Part shown: positions 42,678 through 52,068 of the stretch, in pieces
Layout of the letters: each line of letters opens with the position of its first letter
How positions within the stretch are numbered: the first letter of the stretch is position 1
NCBI GenBank assembly: GCA_021555075.1
Contig: JAKGBX010000003.1
Location: forward strand, 248,001-312,000
Source: Rhodobacteraceae bacterium LMO-JJ12
GTDB lineage: Bacteria > Pseudomonadota > Alphaproteobacteria > Rhodobacterales > Rhodobacteraceae
DNA length: 64,000 bases
Reading direction: 5' to 3'
Program-made: the position numbers and the translations under genes
Notes under the pieces: generated by a model
Told to the model about the DNA's origin: nothing
What the model saw: the letters and a program-made list of their open reading frames with translations, nothing else
The model's database searches: none

Positions 42678-43185
42678 AAGTGGCCCTTCGAATATTTCTC
42701 CCGAAGCCCCTCTCGGTTTTGAGCGGCATGATCATGCGGCTTGCGTTGCCGATGGGCTGTTGGCCGCCGAAACGCGCTGTGCGGATGACGGGTTGCGGTT
42801 TACACCTGTGCGTCGGAAGGTGCTGGAAATACTGCTGCAAGAGCACAGGGCGCTTGGGGCATATGTTATCCTCGACCGGTTGCGCGATGCAGGCTTTGGA
42901 TCGCAGCCGCCGGTCGCTTACCGTGCGCTTGATTTTCTGGTGACACACGGGCTTGCCCACAAGATCGAGCGGCTTAATGCCTTTATCGCTTGTGCACATC
43001 CCGACCAGATCCACGCGCCGGCTTTCATGATTTGCCGCCTTTGCGACTCTGTCGCCGAAGCACAATCGGAAACCAGCCGCAGCGCTTTGACATCGGCTGC
43101 AAAAGCAACCGGTTTCAGGATTGAACGCACAGTGGTCGAGGCGGAGGGCGTCTGCCCCGGCTGTGCTGAAAAGGCAGACGCATGA
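42673..43185 (+). CDS. zur: Zinc uptake regulator Zur (Fur family)
   Basis: The 170-aa protein has a Fur-type winged helix (RFTPVRRKVLEILLQEHRAL, then AYVILDRLRDAGFGSQPPVA and YRALDFLVTHGLAHKIERL) and a dimerisation domain. The structural zinc motif is CRLC followed by CPGC near the C-terminus. An N-terminal His/Cys extension (HDHAACVADGLLAAETRC) is present. It is first in the zur-znuC-znuB operon, and its stop overlaps the znuC start. It would repress zinc uptake genes when zinc is sufficient. Confidence 0.93.
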   Translation: MTSGPSNISPEAPLGFERHDHAACVADGLLAAETRCADDGLRFTPVRRKVLEILLQEHRALGAYVILDRLRDAGFGSQPPVAYRALDFLVTHGLAHKIERLNAFIACAHPDQIHAPAFMICRLCDSVAEAQSETSRSALTSAAKATGFRIERTVVEAEGVCPGCAEKADA

Positions 43186-43934
43186 GCCTTATTGAAGTTG
43201 AAAACCTGAGCATCCGCTACGGTGCCAATATCGTGCTTTCAAACGTGTCGCTGAGCGTCGATGCTGGTGAGATCGTGACCATCGTCGGCCCAAACGGGTC
43301 GGGTAAAACCAGCCTTTTGCGCGCCATCATTGGGGCTGTGAAGCCCGCAAAGGGGCGGGTGAAACACGGCGCGAATGTCCGGCTGGGTTATGTCCCGCAA
43401 AGGCTGCATATTGATCCGACCCTACCAATGACCGTCGCGCGTTTTCTTGCCCTGCCGCGCGGTGTGGCAGCTGTCGAGATTGAGGCTGCGCTCAAGCAAG
43501 CCGGAGTGCCGGATCTTGCCAAGGCGCAGATGTCGCGGCTCTCTGGCGGGCAGTTTCAACGGGTCTTGCTGGCGCGGGCCCTGATCGGCAAGCCGCAGAT
43601 ATTGCTCTTGGATGAGGCGACACAAGGCCTTGATCAACCTGGTTCTGCCGCGTTTTATCAACAGATTGAAACGGTGCGTCGCGAGACGGGTTGCGCAGTT
43701 TTGATGATCAGCCATGAATTGCATGTGGTGATGAGCGCATCTGATCGAGTGATCTGCCTTAACGGTCATGTGTGCTGCGAAGGCACGCCCGAGGTCGTGG
43801 CGTCTGCGCCCGAGTATCGCGCGCTGTTCGGCTCGGGCACGATGGGCGCGCTGGCGCTTTACCGCCATGATCATGATCACGAACACCATTCGCATGACAC
43901 ATGCGGGCATACCCAAACAGAGGCCGCCGAATAA
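43182..43934 (+). CDS. znuC: Zinc ABC transporter ATPase ZnuC
   Basis: The 250-aa ABC ATPase has Walker A GPNGSGKTSLLRAI, signature LSGGQFQRVLLARAL, Walker B ILLLDEATQGLDQ and the H-loop SHELHVVM. A His-rich tail (HDHDHEHHSHDTCGH) typical of ZnuC proteins ends it. Its start overlaps zur (ATGA), and its stop overlaps the permease start by one base. It powers zinc import with ZnuA and ZnuB. Confidence 0.94.
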   Translation: MSLIEVENLSIRYGANIVLSNVSLSVDAGEIVTIVGPNGSGKTSLLRAIIGAVKPAKGRVKHGANVRLGYVPQRLHIDPTLPMTVARFLALPRGVAAVEIEAALKQAGVPDLAKAQMSRLSGGQFQRVLLARALIGKPQILLLDEATQGLDQPGSAAFYQQIETVRRETGCAVLMISHELHVVMSASDRVICLNGHVCCEGTPEVVASAPEYRALFGSGTMGALALYRHDHDHEHHSHDTCGHTQTEAAE

Positions 43935-44728
43935 TGCTGGATGATTTCATGATGCGCGCAACTCTCGCCGGGGTCGGTGTAGCACTGGCCGCGGCCCCAC
44001 TGGGCTGTTTCGTCGTCTGGCGGCGCATGGCCTATTTTGGCGACGCGACGGCACATGCCGCGATCCTGGGCATTGCTCTCTCGTTAGCGCTGTCAATCTC
44101 GGTATTCGCAGGTGCCTTGGTGATCGCGCTTGTCATGGCGCTGACGGTGAACCTGCTGACAGGGCGTGGCTATGCCATGGACACGCTTTTGGGTGTGTTG
44201 GCACATTCGGCGCTTGCCTTTGGCTTGGTGGCAGTGTCGTTCCTGTCGGGCATCCGGATTGATCTGATGGCCTATCTTTTCGGTGACATCCTGGCCGTGT
44301 CGCGCACTGATCTTGCGGTGATCTGGGGCGGTGCGGCGCTGGTCGTGGCGCTGATCGGCTGGCGCTGGTCGGCTCTGTTGACCGCGACGTTGAATGAGGA
44401 CTTGGCCTATGCCAGCGGGATCGACCCCAAGCGTGAACAGCTCGTTCTGACGCTTGCGCTTGCTATTACTGTTGCTGTTGCGATCAAGGTCGTCGGCGTT
44501 CTGCTGATCGCTGCGATGTTGATCATTCCTGCCGCAGCCGCACGCCCATTAAGCCGCACACCCGAAGGCATGGCCGTGGTGGCGGCAGCCATCGGCAGTG
44601 TCTCGGCACTGGTCGGGCTGCGGGCGGCCTATGTATTTGATACACCCGCAGGGCCGTCCATTGTATGTGTTGCCGCCTTGGTTTTTGCAATGCTCAGCAT
44701 CGTCGGAAGCCTTCGCACGTCCACCTAA
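43934..44728 (+). CDS. znuB: Zinc ABC transporter permease ZnuB
   Basis: The start is the ATG at 43934, sharing one base with the ZnuC stop (TAATG). The 264-aa protein has about eight membrane segments of the ABC-3 family, with CFVVWRRMAYFGDATAHAAI near the N-terminus (family pattern RRMaYlGDALSHA). The conserved region VGVLLIAAMLIIPAAAARPL carries the typical LLIxALLIIPAAxA stretch. It forms the zinc channel with ZnuC. Confidence 0.93.
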   Translation: MLDDFMMRATLAGVGVALAAAPLGCFVVWRRMAYFGDATAHAAILGIALSLALSISVFAGALVIALVMALTVNLLTGRGYAMDTLLGVLAHSALAFGLVAVSFLSGIRIDLMAYLFGDILAVSRTDLAVIWGGAALVVALIGWRWSALLTATLNEDLAYASGIDPKREQLVLTLALAITVAVAIKVVGVLLIAAMLIIPAAAARPLSRTPEGMAVVAAAIGSVSALVGLRAAYVFDTPAGPSIVCVAALVFAMLSIVGSLRTST

Positions 44729-44769
44729 TTTCCCACTTTCCGCTCATCACCCGGCACGGAGATACCCCG

Positions 44770-45405
44770 ATGAAAAACGCAGCATTGATCTTCGCACTTT
44801 TGGTTCCCACCGCAGTTTTTGCGCAGGAGACACGGGAGCTTGGCGCGCATGAGCACGGACACTCCGCGCTCAATATTGCTATTGAGGGCACACAGGTCGC
44901 GATGGAGCTGGAAGCGCCCGGTGCTGACATCGTGGGTTTTGAGTATGAGGCCAAAACGGCAGAAGACCGCGCTAAACTGGACGCGGCGATTGCTGAACTA
45001 TCAAAGCCGCTGTCGCTTTTTGTTCTGCCTGCCGCGGCAGGTTGCGCAGTGACCTCAGCGAGCGCGGGCCTGATTGACGAGCATCACGGGGAGGATGAGG
45101 CGCATGATCATGATCATGACGATGCCCACAAGGACCATACCCATGAGGACCATGCTGAGGAAAACCACGCGCATGAGGAACCTGACGATCACGCAGAAGT
45201 CGAGGGTGCGAAACATACCGAATTTCACGCAGAGTATCTGTTGAGCTGCACTGATCCAAGCGCCATCGACCATATTGAATTCGCCTACTTTGAAACTTTC
45301 CCGAATGCGCTAGAGGTCGATGTGCAAATGATCTCTGACAAAGGCTCGCAAGGTTTTGACGTCGTGCGCGAAGCTCCCATGGTCGACCTTTCGGGGCTGA
45401 TCTGA
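44770..45405 (+). CDS. DUF2796 zinc-binding periplasmic protein (ZrgA-like)
   Basis: The ATG at 44770 begins a signal peptide (MKNAALIFALLVPTAVFAQ). The 211-aa product is a DUF2796 (ZrgA) protein: LGAHEHGHSALNIAIEGTQV at the N-terminus, a His/Asp-rich zinc-binding segment (EHHGEDEAHDHDHDDAHKDH onward, residues 100-145) and HTEFHAEYLLSCTDPSAI. It opens a five-gene set matching the Vibrio zrgABCDE arrangement, reported to be Zur-controlled. It follows znuB by 41 bases and may be in the same transcript. Confidence 0.85.
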   Translation: MKNAALIFALLVPTAVFAQETRELGAHEHGHSALNIAIEGTQVAMELEAPGADIVGFEYEAKTAEDRAKLDAAIAELSKPLSLFVLPAAAGCAVTSASAGLIDEHHGEDEAHDHDHDDAHKDHTHEDHAEENHAHEEPDDHAEVEGAKHTEFHAEYLLSCTDPSAIDHIEFAYFETFPNALEVDVQMISDKGSQGFDVVREAPMVDLSGLI

Positions 45406-45417
45406 CGAGGATGCGAG

Positions 45418-46134
45418 GTGACTGACACAACAGCGACAAAAGACGCCCTGAGCCTCAATCAGGTGGAGTTTTTCTGGGCCGGACGCGATGCTTTCGGCCT
45501 TACCGTTCCCGGCTTTGCCCTTAAACGGGGCGAGCGTGTATTATTGCTGGGGGAAAGCGGGTCGGGGAAGTCGACCCTTCTGTCTCTGATCTGTGGTATC
45601 AATGCGGCCCAACGGGGCTCAATCCGGGTTGACGGCATTGAAATGGCATCAATGCGCGCGGCCACGCGGGACCGCTTTCGCGCCGAGAAAATCGGGATCG
45701 TGTTCCAGCAGTTCAACTTGCTGCCTTACGCCTCGCCCATGGACAATATCCTGCTGCCGCTGCATTTCGCGCCCGAACGGCGTGCCCGGGCAGGAGATGC
45801 ACGTGCTGCCGCCCTTACCCTGACCGATGCACTTGGTCTCGCGCGGGATGCTGTGACATCCGCCACTGCGGACCGCCTCAGCGTCGGCCAACAACAGCGG
45901 GTGGCGGTTGCACGTGCCCTCATCGGCGCACCTTCGTTGATTATTGCGGATGAACCCACATCCGCGCTTGATGCCGGATCGCAGGCGAATTTCCTCGATC
46001 TGCTCTTTGCTCAATGTGCGGTCGCCGGATCGACGCTTTTAATGGTGAGCCATGATGAACGGCTGGCCACCCGCTTTGATCGCAGTGTCTCCATGAAAGA
46101 CATTGCGACTCTCACCCGCAAGGCCGCCGCATGA
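45418..46134 (+). CDS. LolD/MacB-type ABC ATPase of the zinc cluster
   Basis: The GTG at 45418 lies 12 bases after the DUF2796 stop, behind GAGG. The 238-aa ATPase carries Walker A GESGSGKSTLLSLI, signature LSVGQQQRVAVARAL and Walker B LIIADEPTSALDA. Such LolD-like ATPases partner with four-helix MacB/FtsX-type permeases, here the next gene. In zrg-type loci the pair is implicated in zinc homeostasis; what it moves is not established. Confidence 0.85.
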   Translation: MTDTTATKDALSLNQVEFFWAGRDAFGLTVPGFALKRGERVLLLGESGSGKSTLLSLICGINAAQRGSIRVDGIEMASMRAATRDRFRAEKIGIVFQQFNLLPYASPMDNILLPLHFAPERRARAGDARAAALTLTDALGLARDAVTSATADRLSVGQQQRVAVARALIGAPSLIIADEPTSALDAGSQANFLDLLFAQCAVAGSTLLMVSHDERLATRFDRSVSMKDIATLTRKAAA

Positions 46135-47384
46135 TACTGTTGCATCTTGCTCTGCGCAGCCTCATCGCGCGCCGTCTGACCGTCGGGCTGACAATTTTTT
46201 CAATCGCCCTGTCGGTTGCCCTTTTCCTGGGAGTGGAGAAAGTGCGTACCGGTGCCAAGGCGAGTTTTGGTGATACGATTTCAGACACTGACCTGATTGT
46301 GGGCGCGCGGTCTGGATCAGTTCAACTGTTGCTTTATTCGGTGTTCCGCATCGGCAACGCGACCAATAACGTCACGTGGGACAGCTATCTCGACATCGCT
46401 GCGCGACCGGAAGTAGATTGGATCGTACCAATATCCTTGGGGGACAGCCACAGGCAGTTCCGCGTGATGGGCACGACGACGGAATATTTCGAACGCTACA
46501 AATACCGCGGCGGCAGGGCTTTGGAATTCGCCGAGGGCCGTGCTTTCGACGATCTGTTCGATGCAGTGATCGGGGCCGACGTGGCTGCGACGCTTGGATA
46601 TACGGTCGATGAGCCGTTAGTCGTGGCACACGGTCTTGCGTCCTTCGTGAGCCACGATAACCAGCCGTTTCGGGTTTCGGGCATCCTTGCCAAGACAGGC
46701 ACGCCGGTCGATCGGACTGTGATCGTCAGCCTTGAGGCGATCGAGGCCATTCATGTCGATTGGCAAAGCGGTGCGCAGGTTCCCGGTCAGATGACGCCCC
46801 CGGATGAAATCCGGCAGATGGATCTGACCCCTGGCGCCATCACCGCTGCCATGATCGGCGTAAAATCCCGCCTTCAGATTTTTGCCCTGCAACGCAGCAT
46901 CAACCAATACTCGAAGGAACCGCTATTGGCCGTTCTACCCGGTGTCGCATTGCAGGAGCTTTGGGGCACCGTTGGCATTGCGGAAACGGCTCTTGTCGGG
47001 GTCTCGGGTATGGTAGTGGCCACCGCCTTGCTGGGCATGGCGGCGATGATTTTCTCGGGCCTGAACGAGCGGCGCCGTGAGATGGCGATCCTGCGTGCGG
47101 TGGGCGCGCGCCCGGTGACGATTATGGGTATGCTCATGCTGGAGGCGGTGTTGATGGCGGTCCTTGCAGCCTTGTTCGGCATCTTGCTGCTCTACGGGGG
47201 AATGTGGGTCATGCAGCCTTATGTCGATGCCGCATTTGGTCTATATTTGCCGATAGAGCCACTTTCATCGCGGGAGGGGCTTGTGGTGGGGGGCGTCATT
47301 GTTGCCGCAGCCTTAACAAGCCTGTTTCCCGCAATCAGAGCCTATCGCCTTTCACTAAGCGATGGGATGACCGCCAGAACCTGA
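46131..47384 (+). CDS. MacB/FtsX-type ABC permease of the zinc cluster
   Basis: The 417-aa protein has an N-terminal membrane helix (LIARRLTVGLTIFSIALSVA), a large periplasmic MacB-PCD-like region, and three C-terminal helices (VSGMVVATALLGMAAMIFSG, LMLEAVLMAVLAALFGILLL and LVVGGVIVAAALTSLFPAI). NERRREMAILRAVGARP before the last part is the FtsX-type coupling region. The start overlaps the ATPase stop (ATGA). It forms a complex with that ATPase. Confidence 0.87.
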   Translation: MILLHLALRSLIARRLTVGLTIFSIALSVALFLGVEKVRTGAKASFGDTISDTDLIVGARSGSVQLLLYSVFRIGNATNNVTWDSYLDIAARPEVDWIVPISLGDSHRQFRVMGTTTEYFERYKYRGGRALEFAEGRAFDDLFDAVIGADVAATLGYTVDEPLVVAHGLASFVSHDNQPFRVSGILAKTGTPVDRTVIVSLEAIEAIHVDWQSGAQVPGQMTPPDEIRQMDLTPGAITAAMIGVKSRLQIFALQRSINQYSKEPLLAVLPGVALQELWGTVGIAETALVGVSGMVVATALLGMAAMIFSGLNERRREMAILRAVGARPVTIMGMLMLEAVLMAVLAALFGILLLYGGMWVMQPYVDAAFGLYLPIEPLSSREGLVVGGVIVAAALTSLFPAIRAYRLSLSDGMTART

Positions 47385-47403
47385 TTTGAGCAGGAGGGAA
47401 CAG

Positions 47404-47916
47404 ATGCAAACGACACGCCGCATGGCCATGTCAGGCTTGGTCGCCTTGTCGGCTCTGGCGCTGGCCAACCCTGTTGCCGCGAGATCCGTGCAACAAATCG
47501 GATGGGCCGACCTTATCCCCGAAGGTGTTCCGCCTGCCGAGATCATCGGCGAAGGGATGTTGGATGAAGCAAATGACATCTGGCGACCTGTTTTTGACAA
47601 GAATGCCAACCGTTTTGTCACGGCGCTTAACGGCGCCCAAGTGCGAATGCCCGGATTTATGTTGCCCCTTCAGACAAGCGGCAGCGGCGTCACGGAATTC
47701 ATCCTTGTGCCCTACGCAGGGGCTTGCATCCATGTCCCACCCCCGCCCCCGAACCAACTGGTGTTTGTCACGTCAAAGCGCCCGTGGAATGCGCAAGTGA
47801 TGTTTGAACCAGTTTGGGTGACAGGGACGATCATGGTCGACCCGATCAGCACCAATCTGGCCGACATCGGGTATAGCATGCGCGCGGACCTCATCGAACT
47901 CTATGAATGGAAATAA
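47404..47916 (+). CDS. DUF3299 periplasmic protein, copy 1
   Basis: The ATG at 47404 follows AGGAGGGA. The 170-aa product has a signal peptide (MQTTRRMAMSGLVALSALAL) and the DUF3299 pattern: GWADLIPEGVPP, QVRMPGFMLPLQTSGSGVTE, FILVPYAGACIHVPPPPPNQ and LVFVTSKRP. DUF3299 proteins are periplasmic and common in Zur-controlled loci. The conserved Cys and His in GACIHVPPP could bind metal, but this is inference. A second copy follows. Confidence 0.85.
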   Translation: MQTTRRMAMSGLVALSALALANPVAARSVQQIGWADLIPEGVPPAEIIGEGMLDEANDIWRPVFDKNANRFVTALNGAQVRMPGFMLPLQTSGSGVTEFILVPYAGACIHVPPPPPNQLVFVTSKRPWNAQVMFEPVWVTGTIMVDPISTNLADIGYSMRADLIELYEWK

Positions 47917-47923
47917 GTTGACC

Positions 47924-48445
47924 ATGGATTTGATGCACTCTGATCGGCGCCTGTTCATGACTGCCCTCGCGGCAATGTTGGGCCTTCCCGCTGCATCAAT
48001 GGCCCGCGAAGATTTTATCGATCTCGACTGGTCCGATCTGATCCCGCCCGGACAGGAGAACATCACCCAGACGCTTCAGGGGATGGGGATCATTCCGCAT
48101 GACGAAATGGCGATGGTTCGATCGCAGCAGCCGCAATCTTCCGGTGTCCGCACCGATTACAATGGCAAGATCGTGCGCATTCCGGGGTATATGGTTCCGC
48201 TGGATACGACCGGGGCAGGGGTCACGGCCTTCATTTTGGTGCCCTATGTTGGTGCATGTATCCACGTGCCACCACCGCCGGCGAACCAGCTGGTTTTTGT
48301 GACCACCGGCACGCCTTACAAAAGCACGGATTTGTTCGAGGCGGTCAACGTCATCGGGATGTTCGGGACGGCCTCGACCAGCACTAGGCTCGCCGATATT
48401 GGGTATGCGCTTTCGGCCGATGCGATCGAACCGTTCCGGCGTTGA
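47924..48445 (+). CDS. DUF3299 periplasmic protein, copy 2
   Basis: The start is uncertain: ATG codons at 47903, 47924 and 47933 are in frame. I use 47924, which leaves an 8-base gap to the first copy. The product (about 173 aa) has an N-terminal signal-like DRRLFMTALAAMLGLPAASM and the same core: VRIPGYMVPLDTTGAGVTAF, then ILVPYVGACIHVPPPPANQL and VFVTTGTPYKS. It closes the zinc cluster. The two copies are clearly paralogous, which suggests a heterodimer or different partners. Confidence 0.82.
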   Translation: MDLMHSDRRLFMTALAAMLGLPAASMAREDFIDLDWSDLIPPGQENITQTLQGMGIIPHDEMAMVRSQQPQSSGVRTDYNGKIVRIPGYMVPLDTTGAGVTAFILVPYVGACIHVPPPPANQLVFVTTGTPYKSTDLFEAVNVIGMFGTASTSTRLADIGYALSADAIEPFRR

Positions 48446-48604
48446 GGCAGCCTGTCGGCACGATGCCCTTCAAGCGCAACACCAGAGCCGAGGTAAGTTA
48501 CGAAGGTTGCGTTCTACCGCATCCATGCCGTCAACAAAGCCATTGATTAGGCCGCCATGCCAAGGGTTTTCAACATAGGGGTGGCGTAGCCCTACGACCG
48601 CCCT

Positions 48605-50227
48605 TCAGATACGCATACGTGGCAGGTCGTGCGGGTCGAGCCGGAGTTCGATGAGAACAGGGGCCTTCCGGTGCTCAATCGCTGCAAGCGCGGTTTCGAG
48701 TTCTGCATTCGAATGGACTTCGATCCCTTGTCCACCAAGCGATCTGGCGATGTCAGCGAACGAAGGCCAGTGGAATTCAGTCAGGCTCGGGTCCATTTTC
48801 CGGTCGAGAAACTGGATATGTTCAGCTCCATAGGCGGAGTCGTTTGCAACAATGACAATGAGATCAAGCCCAAGGCGCACGGCAGTGTTGAATTCGTTGA
48901 TTCCGCCCATCATGAAGCCGCCATCGCCGCAAAAGACCACCACGGGCCTGTCCGGAACGGCAACACCCGCGCCGATGGCTTCCGGCAAGCCAAGCCCGAT
49001 GGAACCGAAATTTGCTGTGACAACGAAGCTTTGTGGATCGGGAGCGGAGATGCGGCACCAGACTTCGGTCATGAACCGCCCGCCATCGGTGACGAGGACA
49101 CGATTCTTAGGCAACGCCTTTTCAAGTCGTTCTAGAGCCTGGACAAAGTTCACAAAGCCATCGGCTGTCTTATCCGCTCCTACGGGGTGGGCCGTGAGCA
49201 CTTCGATATCCAATTCGCGGGTGAAGCCGCTTGGCGCGATCTCTGCCTGATCCAGCCAATAGAGTATGGTCTCGGCTGTCAGTCCGGCATCGGCCACAAG
49301 TGCGGCGTCGGGATGCAGGCCACCGCCGATGGCGGTTGGCTCGATATCCACCTGGACGATCCGCTTGTCCTTCATCAGCTTACCGCGATCGGTCGTGAAG
49401 TCATGCAACCCGGTTCCGAAACAGACAATGCAATCGGATTGGGCAATCAATTCATAAGCGGCCGGGGTGGAAAGTGTGCCGAAAATGTCGATGTTGTAGG
49501 GGTGTTTGTTGAACAAACCCTTGGCCTTCAGCGTCGTGGCAAGCGGGGCTTCCAGCCTGTCGGCGAGGCGGATCAGCTGATCGCGCGCACCTACAGCGCC
49601 GCCACCGGCCAGGATCAACGGGCGGCGCGCCGAGGCAATCATGCCGATGGCCTCGTCGAGAATGTCGCCCTGGGCCACGCCGCCCGGTGCGGTGAAAACG
49701 TCGAGTACTTGAGATGTATGACTCACTTCCTGCCACATGAAATCGGACGGCAAATTCAGCACGATTGGGCGACGTTCGACCTGTGCGCGATAAAAGGCGC
49801 GCGCGACATCCATGCCAACGGTGTCAGGCGTACGCAATTGCTCGAATCCCGCGCCGGTGGCCTTGACGACCTCACGTTGGTCGATGCTTTGCAAATGACG
49901 CGGGTTAGCCACCGGTGTATCCCCGGCAAGCAGCACGATGGGGATATGTCCGCGCACGCCTTCTGTCAGCGCGGTCATGCAATTGGTCAGCGCCGGGCCA
50001 TGTGTCACCGTCGCAACACCAACCTTTTCCGCGACATGGGCATAGGCCAGTGCCATTAGCACCGAACTACCCTCATGTGCCGAGGGGACAAATCGCCCGT
50101 CACAGTCCCGCACAAAGCTGTCCACCATGAACAGGTTGGCGTCGCCCATCAATCCAAACATCGTATCAACCCCCTGGTCGCGGGTTGCACGGGCAATCGC
50201 TTGATAAACCTTCATTTTTCCCGTCAT
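48605..50227 (-). CDS. ThDP-dependent enzyme, acetolactate-synthase-like
   Basis: The 540-aa product has catalytic Glu52 (FVPSAHEGSSVLMALAYAHV), the middle domain RRPLILAGGGAVGARDQLIR, and the ThDP motif VVVFCGDGGFMMGGINEFNT, then VIVANDSAYG (GDG...ND). GGGAG precedes the ATG. This family includes acetolactate synthase, sulfopyruvate decarboxylase-like and sulfoacetaldehyde acetyltransferase-like members. In a sulfonate-type neighbourhood a 2-keto-acid decarboxylase role is attractive but unproven. It is divergent from the aldehyde dehydrogenase. Confidence 0.85.
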   Translation of the reverse strand: MTGKMKVYQAIARATRDQGVDTMFGLMGDANLFMVDSFVRDCDGRFVPSAHEGSSVLMALAYAHVAEKVGVATVTHGPALTNCMTALTEGVRGHIPIVLLAGDTPVANPRHLQSIDQREVVKATGAGFEQLRTPDTVGMDVARAFYRAQVERRPIVLNLPSDFMWQEVSHTSQVLDVFTAPGGVAQGDILDEAIGMIASARRPLILAGGGAVGARDQLIRLADRLEAPLATTLKAKGLFNKHPYNIDIFGTLSTPAAYELIAQSDCIVCFGTGLHDFTTDRGKLMKDKRIVQVDIEPTAIGGGLHPDAALVADAGLTAETILYWLDQAEIAPSGFTRELDIEVLTAHPVGADKTADGFVNFVQALERLEKALPKNRVLVTDGGRFMTEVWCRISAPDPQSFVVTANFGSIGLGLPEAIGAGVAVPDRPVVVFCGDGGFMMGGINEFNTAVRLGLDLIVIVANDSAYGAEHIQFLDRKMDPSLTEFHWPSFADIARSLGGQGIEVHSNAELETALAAIEHRKAPVLIELRLDPHDLPRMRI

Positions 50228-50616
50228 CTCGTGTTCACTCCCGTCGTGGCTATGTCAGCGCCAGCCTCAAGCTGCCCCAGGTCGACAGTGGGGCGCGCCG
50301 GAAACCAGATATCGAAACCAGTGGGCAGCGAGGGTTTGCAGCCAATGGTTTGATAGATTTCAATCTTCGTCTTTCTGTGAATGCCGCTTGTGTCAATGCT
50401 GCATTTTCTATCGGGCAGTGATGCGATGTGGCCCGCCGCTGCCTTGTCTGACTGTTTGCGATGACGGGCCCGACCATGGGATGATCCACCGATTCCATTG
50501 CCAACCATGTTCCTGGCGGTGCGGCTTTGAGGGTGCTGGCCGTTTCGAGTCCTGCTGGCGCTGTTGCTGTTATCGAGCTAGTAAATGGTCAGCCCCACAT
50601 CAAAGGAAGCAAGCGC
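50228..50616. other. Divergent promoter region between ThDP enzyme and ALDH
   Basis: This 389-base region separates divergent genes and must hold both promoters. No operator or RNA element was recognised. An AAGGAAG site just before 50617 belongs to the aldehyde dehydrogenase. Confidence 0.4.
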
Positions 50617-52005
50617 ATGTTCAACGACCTGCAACTTAGTTTCGAGCGGGTGCATGCGGCGACGCGGCACGAGCGTGTTGTCGATGCTGAGACCCGCAGG
50701 CGGCGGTTGGCCGCGCTGACGCGACTGGTGGTCGAAAACCGCGCCGAGATCGCGCGTGCCATTGATGCCGATTTCGGCGGGCGGGCGCGCGAAGAGACAG
50801 AACTGATGGAGATTGTGCCTCTGTTGCAAGCCGTCCGTCACGCATCGCGCCATTTAGGGCGATGGATGCGCGACAAGCGACGCTCTGTGGCGCTGACATT
50901 TCAGCCGGCGCGGGCCTGGGTGCGCCATGAGCCGCTGGGTATCATCGGTATCGTTTCGCCTTGGAATTACCCGCTATTGCTTGCCCTTGGCCCACTGGTC
51001 GATGCGCTTGCAGCCGGAAACCGCGCCATCATCAAACCCTCCGAACTGACTCCTGCATTCGCGGAGTTGCTAAAGCGGCTGATCGCGGTGGCCTTTGCCG
51101 ACGATGAGGTTGTTGTCGTGACCGGCGGTGTTGAGGTGGCCGAGGCCTTCACCGCCTTGCCTTTCGACCATCTCGTCTTCACCGGCTCGACGGCGGTTGG
51201 ACAAAAGGTAATGCAGGCGGCAGGGCGAAATCTGACTCCGGTTACGCTGGAACTTGGCGGTAAATCACCGGCAATAGTCGGGCCGAATTACGCGCTCGAC
51301 AAGGCAGCACGGTCAATTATTCTGGGCAAGTTTACCAACGCAGGTCAAACCTGCATCGCCCCGGATTATGTTCTGGCACCTGCCGCGTCAGTCGACGAGC
51401 TTGCGCGCGTCCTTCTTGCCAAGATTGAACAGGCCTATCCCAGCCTGCAAAGCAATACCCAATACAGTAACATAATCAGTCAACGCCATCGCGACCGGCT
51501 TGATGCGGCTCTTGAAGCAGCGCAGCACGCTGGTGCGCGGGTTTTGCAGCCGAAGGGGGCAGAGGGTGGGGCAAAGCTTGTCCCGACGATTGTGCTGGAC
51601 ACACCCGAAGACTCGCTCCTGTTGAGCGAGGAGATTTTCGGACCGATCTTGCCGATAGTGCCTTATCGAGATCTTGATGAGGCGCTCGCATTCATCAATG
51701 CGCGCGCCCGCCCGCTTGCACTTTATGCATTTTCGAATGATCGAGCGACGCAAGAAAAGATACTTGACGGGGCGATTTCAGGTGGGGTGACGTTGAACGG
51801 CACGCTTTTGCACATTGCACAAAATACGCTGCCTTTTGGCGGGGTTGGGGCAAGTGGTATCGGGGCTTATCATGGCAAAGATGGTTTTCTCCGTCTCAGC
51901 CATGTCCGGGCGGTTTACAAGCCAGGTTTTTTTAACACTTTCGAACGCTTGGGGCCGCCTTTCGGACGGCTTGCGCGGCTCACCATGCGCATTCTTGGCC
52001 GCTAA
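50617..52005 (+). CDS. Aldehyde dehydrogenase, coniferyl-aldehyde-dehydrogenase type
   Basis: The ATG at 50617 follows AAGGAAG. The 462-aa product is a compact ALDH with Asn117 (SPWNYPLLLALGPLVDAL), Glu212 (LELGGKSPAIV) and Cys246 (NAGQTCIAPDYVL). The IAPDY and C-terminal GGVGASGIGAYHGKDGFLRL segments are typical of the CALDH/ALDH3-like group. In context it could oxidise an aldehyde produced by the divergent ThDP enzyme, for instance sulfoacetaldehyde, but a general fatty or aromatic aldehyde is equally possible. Confidence 0.88.
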   Translation: MFNDLQLSFERVHAATRHERVVDAETRRRRLAALTRLVVENRAEIARAIDADFGGRAREETELMEIVPLLQAVRHASRHLGRWMRDKRRSVALTFQPARAWVRHEPLGIIGIVSPWNYPLLLALGPLVDALAAGNRAIIKPSELTPAFAELLKRLIAVAFADDEVVVVTGGVEVAEAFTALPFDHLVFTGSTAVGQKVMQAAGRNLTPVTLELGGKSPAIVGPNYALDKAARSIILGKFTNAGQTCIAPDYVLAPAASVDELARVLLAKIEQAYPSLQSNTQYSNIISQRHRDRLDAALEAAQHAGARVLQPKGAEGGAKLVPTIVLDTPEDSLLLSEEIFGPILPIVPYRDLDEALAFINARARPLALYAFSNDRATQEKILDGAISGGVTLNGTLLHIAQNTLPFGGVGASGIGAYHGKDGFLRLSHVRAVYKPGFFNTFERLGPPFGRLARLTMRILGR

Positions 52006-52068
52006 GGCGTTCCCGTTCATACCTGAGATAAGGATGAAGTGGCGCACAATGTGGCTTTGCCCAAGCGG

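Noticed and set aside
49187-50059. Open frame of about 290 codons on the plus strand
   Set aside because: Antisense to the ThDP enzyme with clear catalytic motifs; no homology recognised in the shadow frame.
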